This document shows, piece by piece, positions 15,117 through 24,157 of a stretch of 61,731 bases of DNA. Below the pieces are notes generated by a model that was not told the origin of the DNA, made no database searches, and worked only from the letters and a program-made list of their open reading frames with translations. A program made the translations under genes and the position numbers. Origin of the DNA: Deltaproteobacteria bacterium (GTDB taxonomy: Bacteria > Desulfobacterota > GWC2-55-46 > UBA9637); the NCBI GenBank assembly GCA_030690165.1, contig JAUYHF010000060.1:1-61731 (forward strand), written 5' to 3'. Position 1 is the first letter of the stretch, and each line of letters opens with the position of its first letter.

Positions 15117-17399
15117 ATGAGATTTCAAAAAAAATTACTTACAGCGCTAACACTGCTTTCAATTATACTTGGCATGCGCACAATCTCCATAGGAGCAGAC
15201 ACTGATGGCTATATTGAAGCAGGCGCCATGACTGTGGATCAGCGCCCTGAGTCATCAAAGTTCATGGAATATCGGGGCATAGATGAGGATGGCACATTCC
15301 CCATAGCAAACTTCAACGCTCTCTATGATACGGAAAGCCATTATTTCCTTGATTTTACCGGCAAGAACCTGGGCATTGATACAAGGAACGTATACTTAAA
15401 AGGCGGAAAATATGGGCTCTTTAAATACTTCCTTGAATATGACCAGATTGAGCAATTCATTTCAAACAACAGCAGAACGTTATTTACCAATCCCGGGTCT
15501 TCTGATTTAACACTGCCGTCAGGGTATAACAGAAACGTTGTAGCTAAAACCACAGTAGATACTATCTTAAATGGCGCAAGTGGCATCGGCGGGACCGGGA
15601 ATCTGAAAGATATTGATATGAGATTAGAAAGAAAAGTTGGCAAGGCAGGATTTTCCTTCACCCCGTTTGACAATATTACCTTTGACTTTTCCTATAAACG
15701 CGAGCAAAAAGAAGGGGTCAAGGCAATCGGCGCCCTGAATGGGGGCGTAGCCAACATAGTCATTTTGCCTCAACCTGTAGATTATATTACGGATACACTC
15801 AGGGCAGCAGCGAGATACGACACTGAAAGCACGCATACGGAGTTTGAGTATTATCTCTCAAAATTTAACAATCAAGATGTTTCCCTCAGATGGGAGAATC
15901 CTTATAATAGCGGTTCTACAACAGATCCGCATCAGGTTAGGAGCGCCCTTCCGGATACCATCTATCACCGTTTCAGCCTGTCAGAGAATATGAAACTGCC
16001 GTGGTGGCACACCAGTCTTTCTCTTGCCGCTTCCTACGGCATCATGCTGCAGGATCAGGCATTTTTACCATATCATGCGGTTTCTTCAGCGACTGTGAAT
16101 GGTTCAACCAATCCTCTGCCCAGACAATCCCCTGACGCAGAAGTTGATGTAATATCGCTCAACGCAAATATTGCCTCGCGGCCATCTTCTAACCTCGGCC
16201 TTAGCGCAAAGTTCATCCATTACGAAACTGTCAACAAGACACCGTCCTCGCTTTACCGGTATGTAGCGGCTGACGGCACTCCAACAACCGCAGTACCGGG
16301 GCTGAGCTCGGCGCAGTCAGTAAATAATCTGCCCTATGACATCATAAAAAATCAGGTAAAGCTTGACGCAACCGATCTTCTCCTGCCAAGTCAGAATACG
16401 ACCCTTTCCATGGGATATGAGTTTGAGAAGATTGAACGGGACCACAGGGAATCAGACACAGCAGAAAATATCGGCAAAATAGGATTGCGTTCAGACCTTA
16501 CGTCATTCGCCCAGGCCGGCGCGAACGGTTTATACGGAAAACGGGAGGCCCTGAATTATAACGGCAGGGTAGTCCTTGAATTGCACCCTCCGGAATATGA
16601 ACAGTGTATAACAACAACTTCGCCTGCAGGATGCGGTGTTACTTCCCTTGCAAATGCCAGGAACTGGTTTAATCACCCTGATGTGCGAAAGGCTGATGTA
16701 TCAGACAGGGAGCGGTATCAATACAACGGCTTCCTTAATATCTTTCCTCATTACAACGTAACCGTGGGCATTGACTATTCCAACACCATGGATGATTTTT
16801 ACAATACATTACTGGGAGTGCAGAAACGAAATAACGAGATTTACACCATAAATACAACCTATTCACCCTTTGACGCGCTCTCTCTATATGCATACTATAC
16901 CAATGAAAGAAACGATTCGCAGCAGGCCGGAAGACAAATAAGCGCTACTGCTACAACATGGTACAATCCAGCACTCGACTGGAGGATGGACATTAGAGAT
17001 GTGAGCAATACGGCCGGCGTTGGGTTAAACATCTTGTTGCTCAATGACCGGCTGATTGTAACGCCTGACTTTATTTATGAGAGAACAACAACTGCATATA
17101 CTGCTTTTGCAGGCAGCAGTTTTAATGGCTCCAGCGCAGATCTACTCCCGGCGAAGACGATACCTAACCTAAAGACGAAGCGCTATACCGTGGATATGTC
17201 AGGAAAGTATAAGCTTACGGATCACTGGACCGTGCGGGCAGGATATATATACGAGTCGTTTAAATCCGATGACTGGGCAATGGACGATATTACCCTGAAT
17301 AATACAGCGTCGGTTCCAAACGCATTGTTCATCTTGAGTGAAAGCATACATGATTATATTGCCCATGTGGGAAGTGTTGCTATTGCGTATAACTGGTAA
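15117..17399 (+). CDS. MtrB/PioB-family decaheme-associated outer membrane porin
   Basis: The 760-residue protein has a signal peptide (about 1-26, ending SIGA-DTDGY) and then many alternating-residue beta strands, finishing with an aromatic C-terminus (AYNW), as expected for a large outer-membrane barrel. Size and position right after the decaheme cytochrome match MtrB/PioB, which sheath the heme wire. The N-terminal CXXC seen in Shewanella MtrB is absent; two cysteines near 500-510 lie in a predicted loop. No outer-surface MtrC-type cytochrome is in the window, so the terminal partner is missing or encoded elsewhere. GAGGAGG precedes the ATG. Confidence 0.88.
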   Translation: MRFQKKLLTALTLLSIILGMRTISIGADTDGYIEAGAMTVDQRPESSKFMEYRGIDEDGTFPIANFNALYDTESHYFLDFTGKNLGIDTRNVYLKGGKYGLFKYFLEYDQIEQFISNNSRTLFTNPGSSDLTLPSGYNRNVVAKTTVDTILNGASGIGGTGNLKDIDMRLERKVGKAGFSFTPFDNITFDFSYKREQKEGVKAIGALNGGVANIVILPQPVDYITDTLRAAARYDTESTHTEFEYYLSKFNNQDVSLRWENPYNSGSTTDPHQVRSALPDTIYHRFSLSENMKLPWWHTSLSLAASYGIMLQDQAFLPYHAVSSATVNGSTNPLPRQSPDAEVDVISLNANIASRPSSNLGLSAKFIHYETVNKTPSSLYRYVAADGTPTTAVPGLSSAQSVNNLPYDIIKNQVKLDATDLLLPSQNTTLSMGYEFEKIERDHRESDTAENIGKIGLRSDLTSFAQAGANGLYGKREALNYNGRVVLELHPPEYEQCITTTSPAGCGVTSLANARNWFNHPDVRKADVSDRERYQYNGFLNIFPHYNVTVGIDYSNTMDDFYNTLLGVQKRNNEIYTINTTYSPFDALSLYAYYTNERNDSQQAGRQISATATTWYNPALDWRMDIRDVSNTAGVGLNILLLNDRLIVTPDFIYERTTTAYTAFAGSSFNGSSADLLPAKTIPNLKTKRYTVDMSGKYKLTDHWTVRAGYIYESFKSDDWAMDDITLNNTASVPNALFILSESIHDYIAHVGSVAIAYNW

Positions 17400-17470
17400 C
17401 AGAGAGAAATGACAGAACCGAGGTATGAGTAATTAAGCGAGAAGTACTTTGCGAGTCAAACCCCCAGAGC

Positions 17471-17499
17471 CTGCCCCTGAAGGTTTCAATCAGGGGTAG
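17471..17499 (+). terminator. Strong hairpin downstream of the electron-conduit genes
   Basis: CTGCCCCTGA (17471-17480) pairs with TCAGGGGTAG (17490-17499) through a ten-pair stem with one G-T and a nine-base loop. It lacks a clear T run, so it could be a transcript end or a dispersed palindrome. It is the most obvious structure in the 17400-17689 gap. Confidence 0.45.
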
Positions 17500-17583
17500 T
17501 TAGCGAAACATTCGGGGATGGCGGGAATTTGGTTCCGGCTTGTCCGGATTGGAAAATCCTATCAGGACTGCGCTATCAATAAT

Positions 17584-17694
17584 TCAGTAAAGCTCAGTCC
17601 TCATCACCTTCCTGTTTTTTCCGTGCAATATCTCATGCACTGCATTCAGAAGATCAACAGTCGAAAAAGGTTTTGATACGAGGTGAAACTTGGT
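17584..17694 (-). pseudogene. Remnant of a response-regulator receiver domain
   Basis: The minus strand encodes 36 residues between two stops, including HLVSKPFSTVDLLNAVHEIL. The KPF with preceding hydrophobic strand and the following amphipathic helix are the end of a CheY-like receiver (conserved Lys and cis-Pro). There is no start codon or upstream domain, and the fragment runs into the next gene's start. It appears to be a decayed remnant of a regulator once located downstream of the electron-conduit genes. Confidence 0.55.
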
Positions 17695-18871
17695 TCAGGT
17701 TGTTGTTTCAAAAAAATGCGCAGAAAGGCTTTTGTCAGGCCATCTCTGGGTTTTTAATAACGAGATAAAGGCAGTCGAAGGCAATTATTCCAATGGGGAT
17801 ATTATCCATGTTGCTGATGGAAAGAAAAGATTTATCGGCAAGGGATATATCAATGACAACTCAAAGATAATAATCAGGCTTTTGAGCTTCAGGGATGAGG
17901 AGATAAATAAAGGCTTTTTCAGGAAAAGGATTGAAGATGCTTTAAGCTACCGGCTTTCATTGGGCTGGCAGATGGATGGCTCTTTCAGGGTCGTATTCAG
18001 CGAAGGTGATTTGCTTCCCGGTTTGATAGTGGACAAATATGAAAATGTCCTGTGCATCCAGATATTGACCCTCGGCATGGAAAGATGGAAGGAAGATGTT
18101 GTTGACATATTGAAAGAAATATTTAACCCAAAAACCATTGTTGAGCGCAGCGATGTTGATGTCAGAAAAAAAGAAGGGCTTCAGCCAAGAAAAGGGGTTC
18201 TCTACGGAGATGAAAACAGCAAAGTTGTTATAGCGCTTGACGGACTAAAGTTTGAGATAGACCTTCTGGAAGGGCATAAGACAGGTTTTTACCTTGACCA
18301 GCAGGAAAACAGAAAAATAATAGAGCCGTATGTAAAAGATAAAAGGGTTCTTGACTGCTTTGCCTATACAGGCGCATTTGCCATACATTCAGCGAAATAC
18401 GGCGCAAAAGAGATTGTGGCGCTGGAGGATTCCGGCAAGGTATTGGAGATGTTACAGCAAAATATCCAGCTTAACGGCCTTGAAAATATAATAAGGGCTG
18501 AAAAAGGCGATGCCTTTGACTGGCTCCGCGAGCAATATAAAAAAGGCGAAAGATTTGACTGTGTGATGCTTGACCCGCCGTCATTTGTAAAAGGCAAGGA
18601 GGCAATGGCCGGCGCATGGCGCGGATATAAAGATATAAATATTTTGGGTTTGAAACTATTAAACGACAACGGCTATCTTATCACATCTTCTTGCTCGCAA
18701 AATATTTCTCCAACTGCATTTCTGGATATATTGAATGATGCGGCGCGGGATGCAGGCTGTATGCTCCAGCTTATTGAAAACCGCTCTCAGGCAAAAGACC
18801 ATCCAATTCTAATCAGTATGCCGGAGACACATTATCTAAAATTTGTTGTGGCAAAGAAGGTTGCAAAATAA
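17690..18871 (+). CDS. rlmI: Class I SAM-dependent 23S rRNA methyltransferase, RlmI/PUA type
   Basis: The 393-residue protein has an N-terminal PUA domain (about 1-75; RLLSGHLWVFNNEI), a central EEHEE-like domain and a C-terminal Rossmann methyltransferase with motif I VLDCFAYTGAFAIHSA and catalytic motif IV LDPPSFVKG. It belongs to the RlmI/YccW family that methylates C5 of a 23S rRNA cytosine (C1962 in E. coli). The start is TTG, preceded by GAGGTGA four bases upstream; no ATG lies near enough to preserve the PUA domain. The specific target site is inferred from the family. It overlaps the receiver remnant on the other strand. Confidence 0.85.
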   Translation: MVQVVVSKKCAERLLSGHLWVFNNEIKAVEGNYSNGDIIHVADGKKRFIGKGYINDNSKIIIRLLSFRDEEINKGFFRKRIEDALSYRLSLGWQMDGSFRVVFSEGDLLPGLIVDKYENVLCIQILTLGMERWKEDVVDILKEIFNPKTIVERSDVDVRKKEGLQPRKGVLYGDENSKVVIALDGLKFEIDLLEGHKTGFYLDQQENRKIIEPYVKDKRVLDCFAYTGAFAIHSAKYGAKEIVALEDSGKVLEMLQQNIQLNGLENIIRAEKGDAFDWLREQYKKGERFDCVMLDPPSFVKGKEAMAGAWRGYKDINILGLKLLNDNGYLITSSCSQNISPTAFLDILNDAARDAGCMLQLIENRSQAKDHPILISMPETHYLKFVVAKKVAK

Positions 18872-18905
18872 AAAAATCCCTGATATAAATACATAAATAC
18901 AACGT

Positions 18906-20174
18906 ATGAAAAATTATCTAATTTTATTATTATTATTCATCTCTATTTCGTCTCCTGTATTTGCCGGCAATATCCACTATCTTACTGTTGATGGTATTGT
19001 AAATCCTGTAATGTCAGAATTCGTTATAAAGGGCATACAGGATGCCGTAAAAGAGAATGCAGAGGCGGTAGTGATTCAGCTTGACACGCCCGGCGGTCTT
19101 GATTTGTCCATGAGGGATATTGTGAAGGCCATGCTATCTTCAGATGTTCCAGTTATAGTTTATGTTGCTCCTGCCGGCTCAAGGGCTGCGTCTGCCGGTG
19201 TATTTATAACTTATGCGGCGCACATTGCGGCAATGGCGCCAGGGACAAACATAGGCTCTGCGCATCCTGTTGCAATGGGCGGCGAAAAGATGGATGAGAC
19301 AATGATGAAAAAGGTTGAAAACGACGCAGTTGCTTATTTGAAAGGTATCGCGGCAAAAAGGCACAGAAACGCAGACTGGGCTGAAAAGGCTGTGCGGCAG
19401 AGTATCAATGTGCCTGCTGAAGAGGCGCTTAAGTTGAATGTCATTGATTTGATAGCGCAGGATAAAAAGGCCCTGCTTGAGGCAATAGATGGAAGAAAGG
19501 TAGAGATTATTTCAGGAGAAAAGATTTTAAAAACAGCAAAAGCAGAGATAAAAGATATAGAGATGGGACTCCGGCACAAGATATTAAATGCCATAACAAA
19601 CCCGAATGTAGCATATATCCTAATGATGATCGGTCTCATTGGTCTTTACTTTGAGCTTTCAAATCCAGGTCTAATCCTGCCTGGTGTTGTTGGCGCAATA
19701 TGCCTTGTCCTTGCATTCTATGCGTTTCAGACTCTTTCTGTAAATTACGCGGGTCTGCTTTTAATCGGTCTTGCCGTGCTTTTCTTTATAGCAGAGATAA
19801 AGGTAATGAGCTATGGCCTTCTGACAGTTGCGGGTATCGTTGCGCTTACCCTCGGCTCGCTCATGCTCTTTGAATCGCCTCTGCCTTTTATGCAGGTTTC
19901 GCTTTGGGTTGTATTGCCAATGGTTATAAGCATCACTGTTATATTTCTCGGCGCAATGTATTACGGCCTGAAGATACGGCATAAAAAACCGATAAGCGGC
20001 GCAGAGGGCTTGCTTGATGAGATAGGCATCGCAAATACAGATATTGGAAAGGAGGGAAAGATTTTTATTGACGGCGAATACTGGGATGTGTGGAGCGATG
20101 AGCCGATAAAGGCCGGGGGAAAGGTAAGGGTGGTTGAAGTAGTAGGGCTGAAATTGAAGGTAGCAAAAATATAA
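18906..20174 (+). CDS. NfeD-family membrane-bound serine protease (stomatin operon partner)
   Basis: The 422-residue protein has a signal peptide, a ClpP/SppA-like protease domain (about 25-200) with [10 protein letters not shown] and the nucleophile region [15 protein letters not shown], then four to five membrane helices (about 230-355) and a C-terminal OB-fold NfeD domain. In Pyrococcus the homologous protease cleaves the stomatin partner with a Ser-Lys dyad. The slipin gene follows after 17 bases, the classic pairing. It probably acts in membrane quality control. Confidence 0.88.
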   Translation: MKNYLILLLLFISISSPVFAGNIHYLTVDGIVNPVMSEFVIKGIQDAVKENAEAVVIQLDTPGGLDLSMRDIVKAMLSSDVPVIVYVAPAGSRAASAGVFITYAAHIAAMAPGTNIGSAHPVAMGGEKMDETMMKKVENDAVAYLKGIAAKRHRNADWAEKAVRQSINVPAEEALKLNVIDLIAQDKKALLEAIDGRKVEIISGEKILKTAKAEIKDIEMGLRHKILNAITNPNVAYILMMIGLIGLYFELSNPGLILPGVVGAICLVLAFYAFQTLSVNYAGLLLIGLAVLFFIAEIKVMSYGLLTVAGIVALTLGSLMLFESPLPFMQVSLWVVLPMVISITVIFLGAMYYGLKIRHKKPISGAEGLLDEIGIANTDIGKEGKIFIDGEYWDVWSDEPIKAGGKVRVVEVVGLKLKVAKI

Positions 20175-20191
20175 TTAAAAAAGGAGGCTTT

Positions 20192-20947
20192 ATGATTTTA
20201 GGAATAGGCACAGGGACTTTGATTTTAATCGGCATAATAGTATTAATACTCTTCAATGCCATAAACATCCTGAAAGAGTATGAAAGAGGCGTTGTATTCT
20301 TCCTCGGAAGATACCAGAAGGTAAAAGGGCCGGGGCTTGTCTTGATATTTCCCGGCATCCAGAAGATGGTGGTGATGAGTTTAAGGACTGTAACATTGGA
20401 TATCCCTCCGCAGGATGTAATTACGAGAGACAATGTCAGCATCAAGGTAAATGCGGTCGTATATTTCAGGGTTCTTGCCCCTGAAAAGGCGCTTATCAGT
20501 GTGGAAAATTATCTCTATGCAACATCCCAGCTTGCCCAGACAACTTTGAGAAGCGTATGCGGCCAGGGAGAGATGGATGAACTCCTCTCAGCAAGAGAGA
20601 AGATAAATAAGCAGCTTCAGGAGATTCTGGATAAGCAGACAGAGCCGTGGGGGGTGAAGGTGGCTCTCGTGGAACTGAAGGCAATAGACCTGCCGGATGA
20701 GATGAAGAGGGCAATGGCAAAACAGGCAGAGGCAGAGAGGGAAAAGAGGGCAAAACTGCTCCATGCAGAGGGTGAATTCAATGCCGCTCAAAAGATAGTA
20801 GATGCAGCTAATCTGATGAGCCAGAATCCGACAGCCCTGCAGCTACGTTATCTCCAGGCATTGACGGAGATTGCTACAGAAAAGAATTCAACCATTATAT
20901 TTCCATTGCCGATAGATTTAATAAGTATGTTTATGAAACAAAAATAA
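20192..20947 (+). CDS. Slipin (stomatin/SPFH-domain membrane protein)
   Basis: The 251-residue protein has one N-terminal membrane helix (about 5-24), an SPFH/Band 7 domain ([20 protein letters not shown] to the [13 protein letters not shown] coiled coil) and a C-terminal segment [13 protein letters not shown] with the usual slipin ending. Length and motifs match bacterial slipins. It stands directly behind its NfeD partner with AAGGAGG before the ATG, so the two are co-translated and likely form a membrane microdomain complex. Confidence 0.92.
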   Translation: MILGIGTGTLILIGIIVLILFNAINILKEYERGVVFFLGRYQKVKGPGLVLIFPGIQKMVVMSLRTVTLDIPPQDVITRDNVSIKVNAVVYFRVLAPEKALISVENYLYATSQLAQTTLRSVCGQGEMDELLSAREKINKQLQEILDKQTEPWGVKVALVELKAIDLPDEMKRAMAKQAEAEREKRAKLLHAEGEFNAAQKIVDAANLMSQNPTALQLRYLQALTEIATEKNSTIIFPLPIDLISMFMKQK

Positions 20948-20989
20948 CAACTTGACGGCAAGACACTTCTTATGGAAGGATAGTATTGC

Positions 20990-21715
20990 ATGGGTATTGA
21001 TCAAAAAACTGTGCTGATAGCTGACAGCAACCGGGTAGATATTCTGCGCTTGTCCCTCCTGCTTAAAAGATTGGACTATTCTGTGCTTACAGTTTTAAAC
21101 TGTTTCGATGTTATAAAGAAAACAGCCGTTTTCAACCCTGATATTGTGCTTATAAGTATCAGGATGTCTGATATGGACAGCACCGCATGTATGGAACACA
21201 TTAAGAAGGATGCACATTTGAAAGCAATACCTTTTGTGACCATGGGTGAAAAATCTGATGCAAATGCCCTGGAAGACAGTCTTAAGAAAGGGGCAGCCGC
21301 ACACATATTCAAGCCATTAAGCCCTACTTCGCTTTACCGCCTTGTCCAAAAGATAACAGAAAAAAAGCCGAGGGAAAATGTAAGGGCCAGAATTATATTT
21401 AAAACTACTATTTTATATCAAAACATCAGGAGGGTGTCTTTCGCAAGCAATTTGTCTGAAGCCGGGGTCTTTATACGGTCAATTAAACCTATTCCAGTTG
21501 GTACAAAGGTTTCCATTTCCATGGACCTTCCTAGCGCAAAACCTATTGAGCTTGAAGGTGTTGTTATCAATATAGTTGAGTTCAATAGAGACAGCTTTAT
21601 AGAGCCGGGCATGAGTATCCGCTTTGCCAACATAGATAAAAATATACAGCTTGGCTTAAGAAAGTTTATAGAGGAACAGCTAACATACGACCTGGATCCA
21701 AATCTTGAGCTATAA
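20990..21715 (+). CDS. Receiver-like/PilZ two-domain protein with degenerate sites
   Basis: The 241-residue protein has a CheY-like domain (about 7-120) and a PilZ domain (about 128-232). In the receiver the usual phospho-Asp in LxxLDxxMP is replaced: the strand reads PDIVLISIRMSDMDS, so phosphorylation at the normal site is unlikely, though the KPLSP motif is kept. In PilZ the [D/N]xSxxG motif is present as NLSEAG, but the RxxxR motif is poorly conserved near VRARIIFK. It may be a signalling adaptor. It follows the slipin gene after 42 bases and may be co-transcribed. Confidence 0.78.
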   Translation: MGIDQKTVLIADSNRVDILRLSLLLKRLDYSVLTVLNCFDVIKKTAVFNPDIVLISIRMSDMDSTACMEHIKKDAHLKAIPFVTMGEKSDANALEDSLKKGAAAHIFKPLSPTSLYRLVQKITEKKPRENVRARIIFKTTILYQNIRRVSFASNLSEAGVFIRSIKPIPVGTKVSISMDLPSAKPIELEGVVINIVEFNRDSFIEPGMSIRFANIDKNIQLGLRKFIEEQLTYDLDPNLEL

Positions 21716-21762
21716 CCCAAATTCCGCGGCAAAACCCATGCCCTTGGTTTTATGCGATATGA

Positions 21763-22095
21763 CTATTTATTTTTTAAGAGGGCTATCTTCAGGGTAGTAT
21801 GCGCCGCATCCTGCCACGGCCAGAACATCGCTATTACGACCGTTCCGTCAGACCCATTCTTAAATAAGGTTTGATTATCAGAAATACCGCCAAATTCCTC
21901 TGTCAAATGCATATCGTGCTTGGCAGGTTTCACTCCTGCAACTTTTATGGGGGGACCAAGAAAACTTGCAATTACCTTATTCCAGTCGTCTGTTTCTTTG
22001 CTGTAGAATACCAATTCACAATACTCTGCTGTTGAGGCCCGCTTTTCGCAAATATTTAGATGGCTATATCTTTCGCTGATATCTGCTAATGTCAT
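21763..22095 (-). CDS. Hypothetical protein, 110 residues
   Basis: I do not recognise a family. The protein starts MTLADISERYSHLNICEKRA and has no signal peptide or membrane helix. It has a mixed alpha/beta look, with a C-terminal VVIAMFWPWQDAAHTTL segment that is rich in aromatics. It is the last gene after pdhB on the same strand, 18 bases downstream, so it may share that transcript. Coding is supported by normal composition and absence of a better frame; function is unknown. Confidence 0.6.
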   Translation of the reverse strand: MTLADISERYSHLNICEKRASTAEYCELVFYSKETDDWNKVIASFLGPPIKVAGVKPAKHDMHLTEEFGGISDNQTLFKNGSDGTVVIAMFWPWQDAAHTTLKIALLKNK

Positions 22096-22113
22096 ATAAA
22101 ATCCCTTTCTTTA

Positions 22114-23073
22114 TCAATACTCCATCACTTTCTTTAACGCCTTTATAACCTTCTCCTTTGAAGGCGCGTAATAATCCTCAAGTCTTGCCATCGGGATTAC
22201 TGCGTCAAGGCCGGTAACCCTTATTATTGGCGCCTTTAAATGGAGCATTGCCTCTTCTGCTATAAATGCAGAAAGTTCAGCGCCAAAACCGCAGTTTCTC
22301 GTTGCCTCATGCACAATAACAACCCTTCCGGTCTTTTTAACTGAATTTAAAATTGTATCCTCATCATAAGGCCTTAATGTCATTAAGTCAATTACCTCTG
22401 CGTCAAATCCCTCTATGCTTTCCAGAACCTTGTGTAACATGCTCCCCCATGCGATTACTGTAATATCCTTGCCTTCCTGCACAACCTTTGCCTTGCCAAT
22501 GGGTATTGTGTATTCAGTCTCAGGAACCTCTTCTTTTATGAGCCTGTATAATCTTGTCGGCTCAAGGAATATCACCGGATCAGGGTCTCTTATGGCTGAT
22601 ATGAGAAGGCCCTTTGCATTATATGGAGAGCTTGGCACAACAACCTTTATCCCCGGCATGTGGCAGAGCAGGGCTTCTGTGGATTCTGAATGGAGTTCGG
22701 GAGGTTTGATACCAAGACCATAAGGCGTTCTCACAACCAGCGGGCATGTGTAGCGCCCCCTTGAGCGGGAGCGAATCCTTGAGGCATGAGAAAAGAGCTG
22801 TTCAATGCCTGCGTATATAAATCCCATAAACTGTATCTCTACAACAGGCTTCAGGCCGTATACTGCCATGCCTATGGCTGTGCCGATAATGCCGGACTCT
22901 GCAAGCGGCGTATCAAATACCCTGTCAGGGAATTTTTCCATAAGGCCCTCGGATATTCTAAAGACCCCGCCATCCTTGCCCACATCCTCACCGATGAGGA
23001 CAACATCCTTGTCCTTCTCCATCTCCTGCCGTAAGGCAAGGTTTATGGCCTGAACCATATTTATTCTTGCCAT
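22114..23073 (-). CDS. pdhB: 2-oxoacid dehydrogenase E1 component, beta subunit (pyruvate dehydrogenase type)
   Basis: The 319-residue protein has the full E1-beta layout: MARINMVQAINLALRQEME at the start, the TPP-side motif LIGEDVGKDGGVF, an E1-beta segment PLAESGIIGTAIGMAVYG, and the C-terminal transketolase domain with IVHEATRNCGFGAE. It works with the alpha subunit upstream (13-base overlap) to decarboxylate pyruvate or a related 2-oxoacid. No E2 or E3 gene is adjacent, so the rest of the complex must be elsewhere. Pyruvate against branched-chain substrate cannot be decided from the sequence. Confidence 0.88.
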   Translation of the reverse strand: MARINMVQAINLALRQEMEKDKDVVLIGEDVGKDGGVFRISEGLMEKFPDRVFDTPLAESGIIGTAIGMAVYGLKPVVEIQFMGFIYAGIEQLFSHASRIRSRSRGRYTCPLVVRTPYGLGIKPPELHSESTEALLCHMPGIKVVVPSSPYNAKGLLISAIRDPDPVIFLEPTRLYRLIKEEVPETEYTIPIGKAKVVQEGKDITVIAWGSMLHKVLESIEGFDAEVIDLMTLRPYDEDTILNSVKKTGRVVIVHEATRNCGFGAELSAFIAEEAMLHLKAPIIRVTGLDAVIPMARLEDYYAPSKEKVIKALKKVMEY

Positions 23074-24122
23074 AGTTTTAATTCCTTTATCTGTCTCTGT
23101 GAAAGTTCTTTATATGTAAAACTTATTATATCCTTCTTGTCCGGCAAACCCGCGGCCTCTTCTTTCTTTATCTCGCCATCCACAAACTCTATTACCTTTT
23201 TTTTCACATCATCTTCATAAACCTGAGTCCAGAGCCTCTTTTTTTCCATATACAGTTTAAGCCTCAGGAGCGGGTCTTTATCTTTCCATCTTTCCACATC
23301 CTCTTTTGAACGGTATCTTGACGCATCATCAGCAGTTGTATGGTCGGCCATCCTATATGTAAAACACTCTATAAGTGTTGGGCCTTTACCTGCCTTTGCC
23401 TTTTCAAGGGCGTCCTTTGTTGCCTTGTAAACCGCAAACACATCATTGCCGTCCACCTGTATGCCTTCAAAGCCGTAGGAATAGGCCTTTTGAGCTATTG
23501 TTTTTGCTGCTGTCTGCTTTTCGCGGGGAAGTGATATTGCCCACTGGTTATTCTGGCATATAAACACAACAGGAAGTTTATACACGCCTGCAATATTAAG
23601 ACTTTCGTGAAAATCGCCCTTTGACGAGCCGCCGTCGCCGAAATATGCCGCTGTTGCTATTCTGTGCCCTTTTATCTTTGCGGCAAAGGCTGTGCCAACA
23701 GCATGGATCATATGGGTGCCAACAGGAACAGATACGGGAAATATGCTTAAATCGTCGGGGGTCTTCATACCCCTTTCATCGCCTGTCCAGTATTGAAAAA
23801 GCATCCAGATCGGATACCCCAGTGTGATATACACCCCCATCTCCCTGAAAGACGGGAATACCCAGTCTGTTTTTTCAAGGGCATAGGCGCTGCCTATCTG
23901 TGATGCCTCCTGGCCGAGGATGGATGCGTATGTGCCAAGCCTTCCCTCTGCGTGAAGCTGGAGCGCGCGCTGGTCAAATTGCCTTGAAAGGATGAAGAGT
24001 TCAAATATTTTTTTGAGGTCATTATCGGAAAGATTGGGAAGGAGGGCGGCATCTGCATTACCCTTTTCATCAAGTATCTTAAGTTCTTTTACTTCAAATC
24101 TTTCTATTATATTTTCCGGCAT
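23061..24122 (-). CDS. pdhA: 2-oxoacid dehydrogenase E1 component, alpha subunit (pyruvate dehydrogenase type)
   Basis: I start the gene at the ATG at 24122, giving 353 residues beginning MPENIIERFEVKEL. A longer frame upstream would run into hypD and adds sequence unlike the family. The TPP-binding motif GDG-x(n)-NN appears as YFGDGGSSKGDFHESLNIA followed by FICQNNQWAIS. The phosphorylation-loop region TYRMADHTTADDASRYR is also present. The end overlaps pdhB, consistent with coupled translation of an alpha2beta2 E1. Reaction: TPP-dependent oxidative decarboxylation feeding acetyl-CoA. Confidence 0.9.
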   Translation of the reverse strand: MPENIIERFEVKELKILDEKGNADAALLPNLSDNDLKKIFELFILSRQFDQRALQLHAEGRLGTYASILGQEASQIGSAYALEKTDWVFPSFREMGVYITLGYPIWMLFQYWTGDERGMKTPDDLSIFPVSVPVGTHMIHAVGTAFAAKIKGHRIATAAYFGDGGSSKGDFHESLNIAGVYKLPVVFICQNNQWAISLPREKQTAAKTIAQKAYSYGFEGIQVDGNDVFAVYKATKDALEKAKAGKGPTLIECFTYRMADHTTADDASRYRSKEDVERWKDKDPLLRLKLYMEKKRLWTQVYEDDVKKKVIEFVDGEIKKEEAAGLPDKKDIISFTYKELSQRQIKELKLWQE

Positions 24123-24157
24123 ATTGGCTTGAAGCCTATCACAAGAAATAGGTGTAG

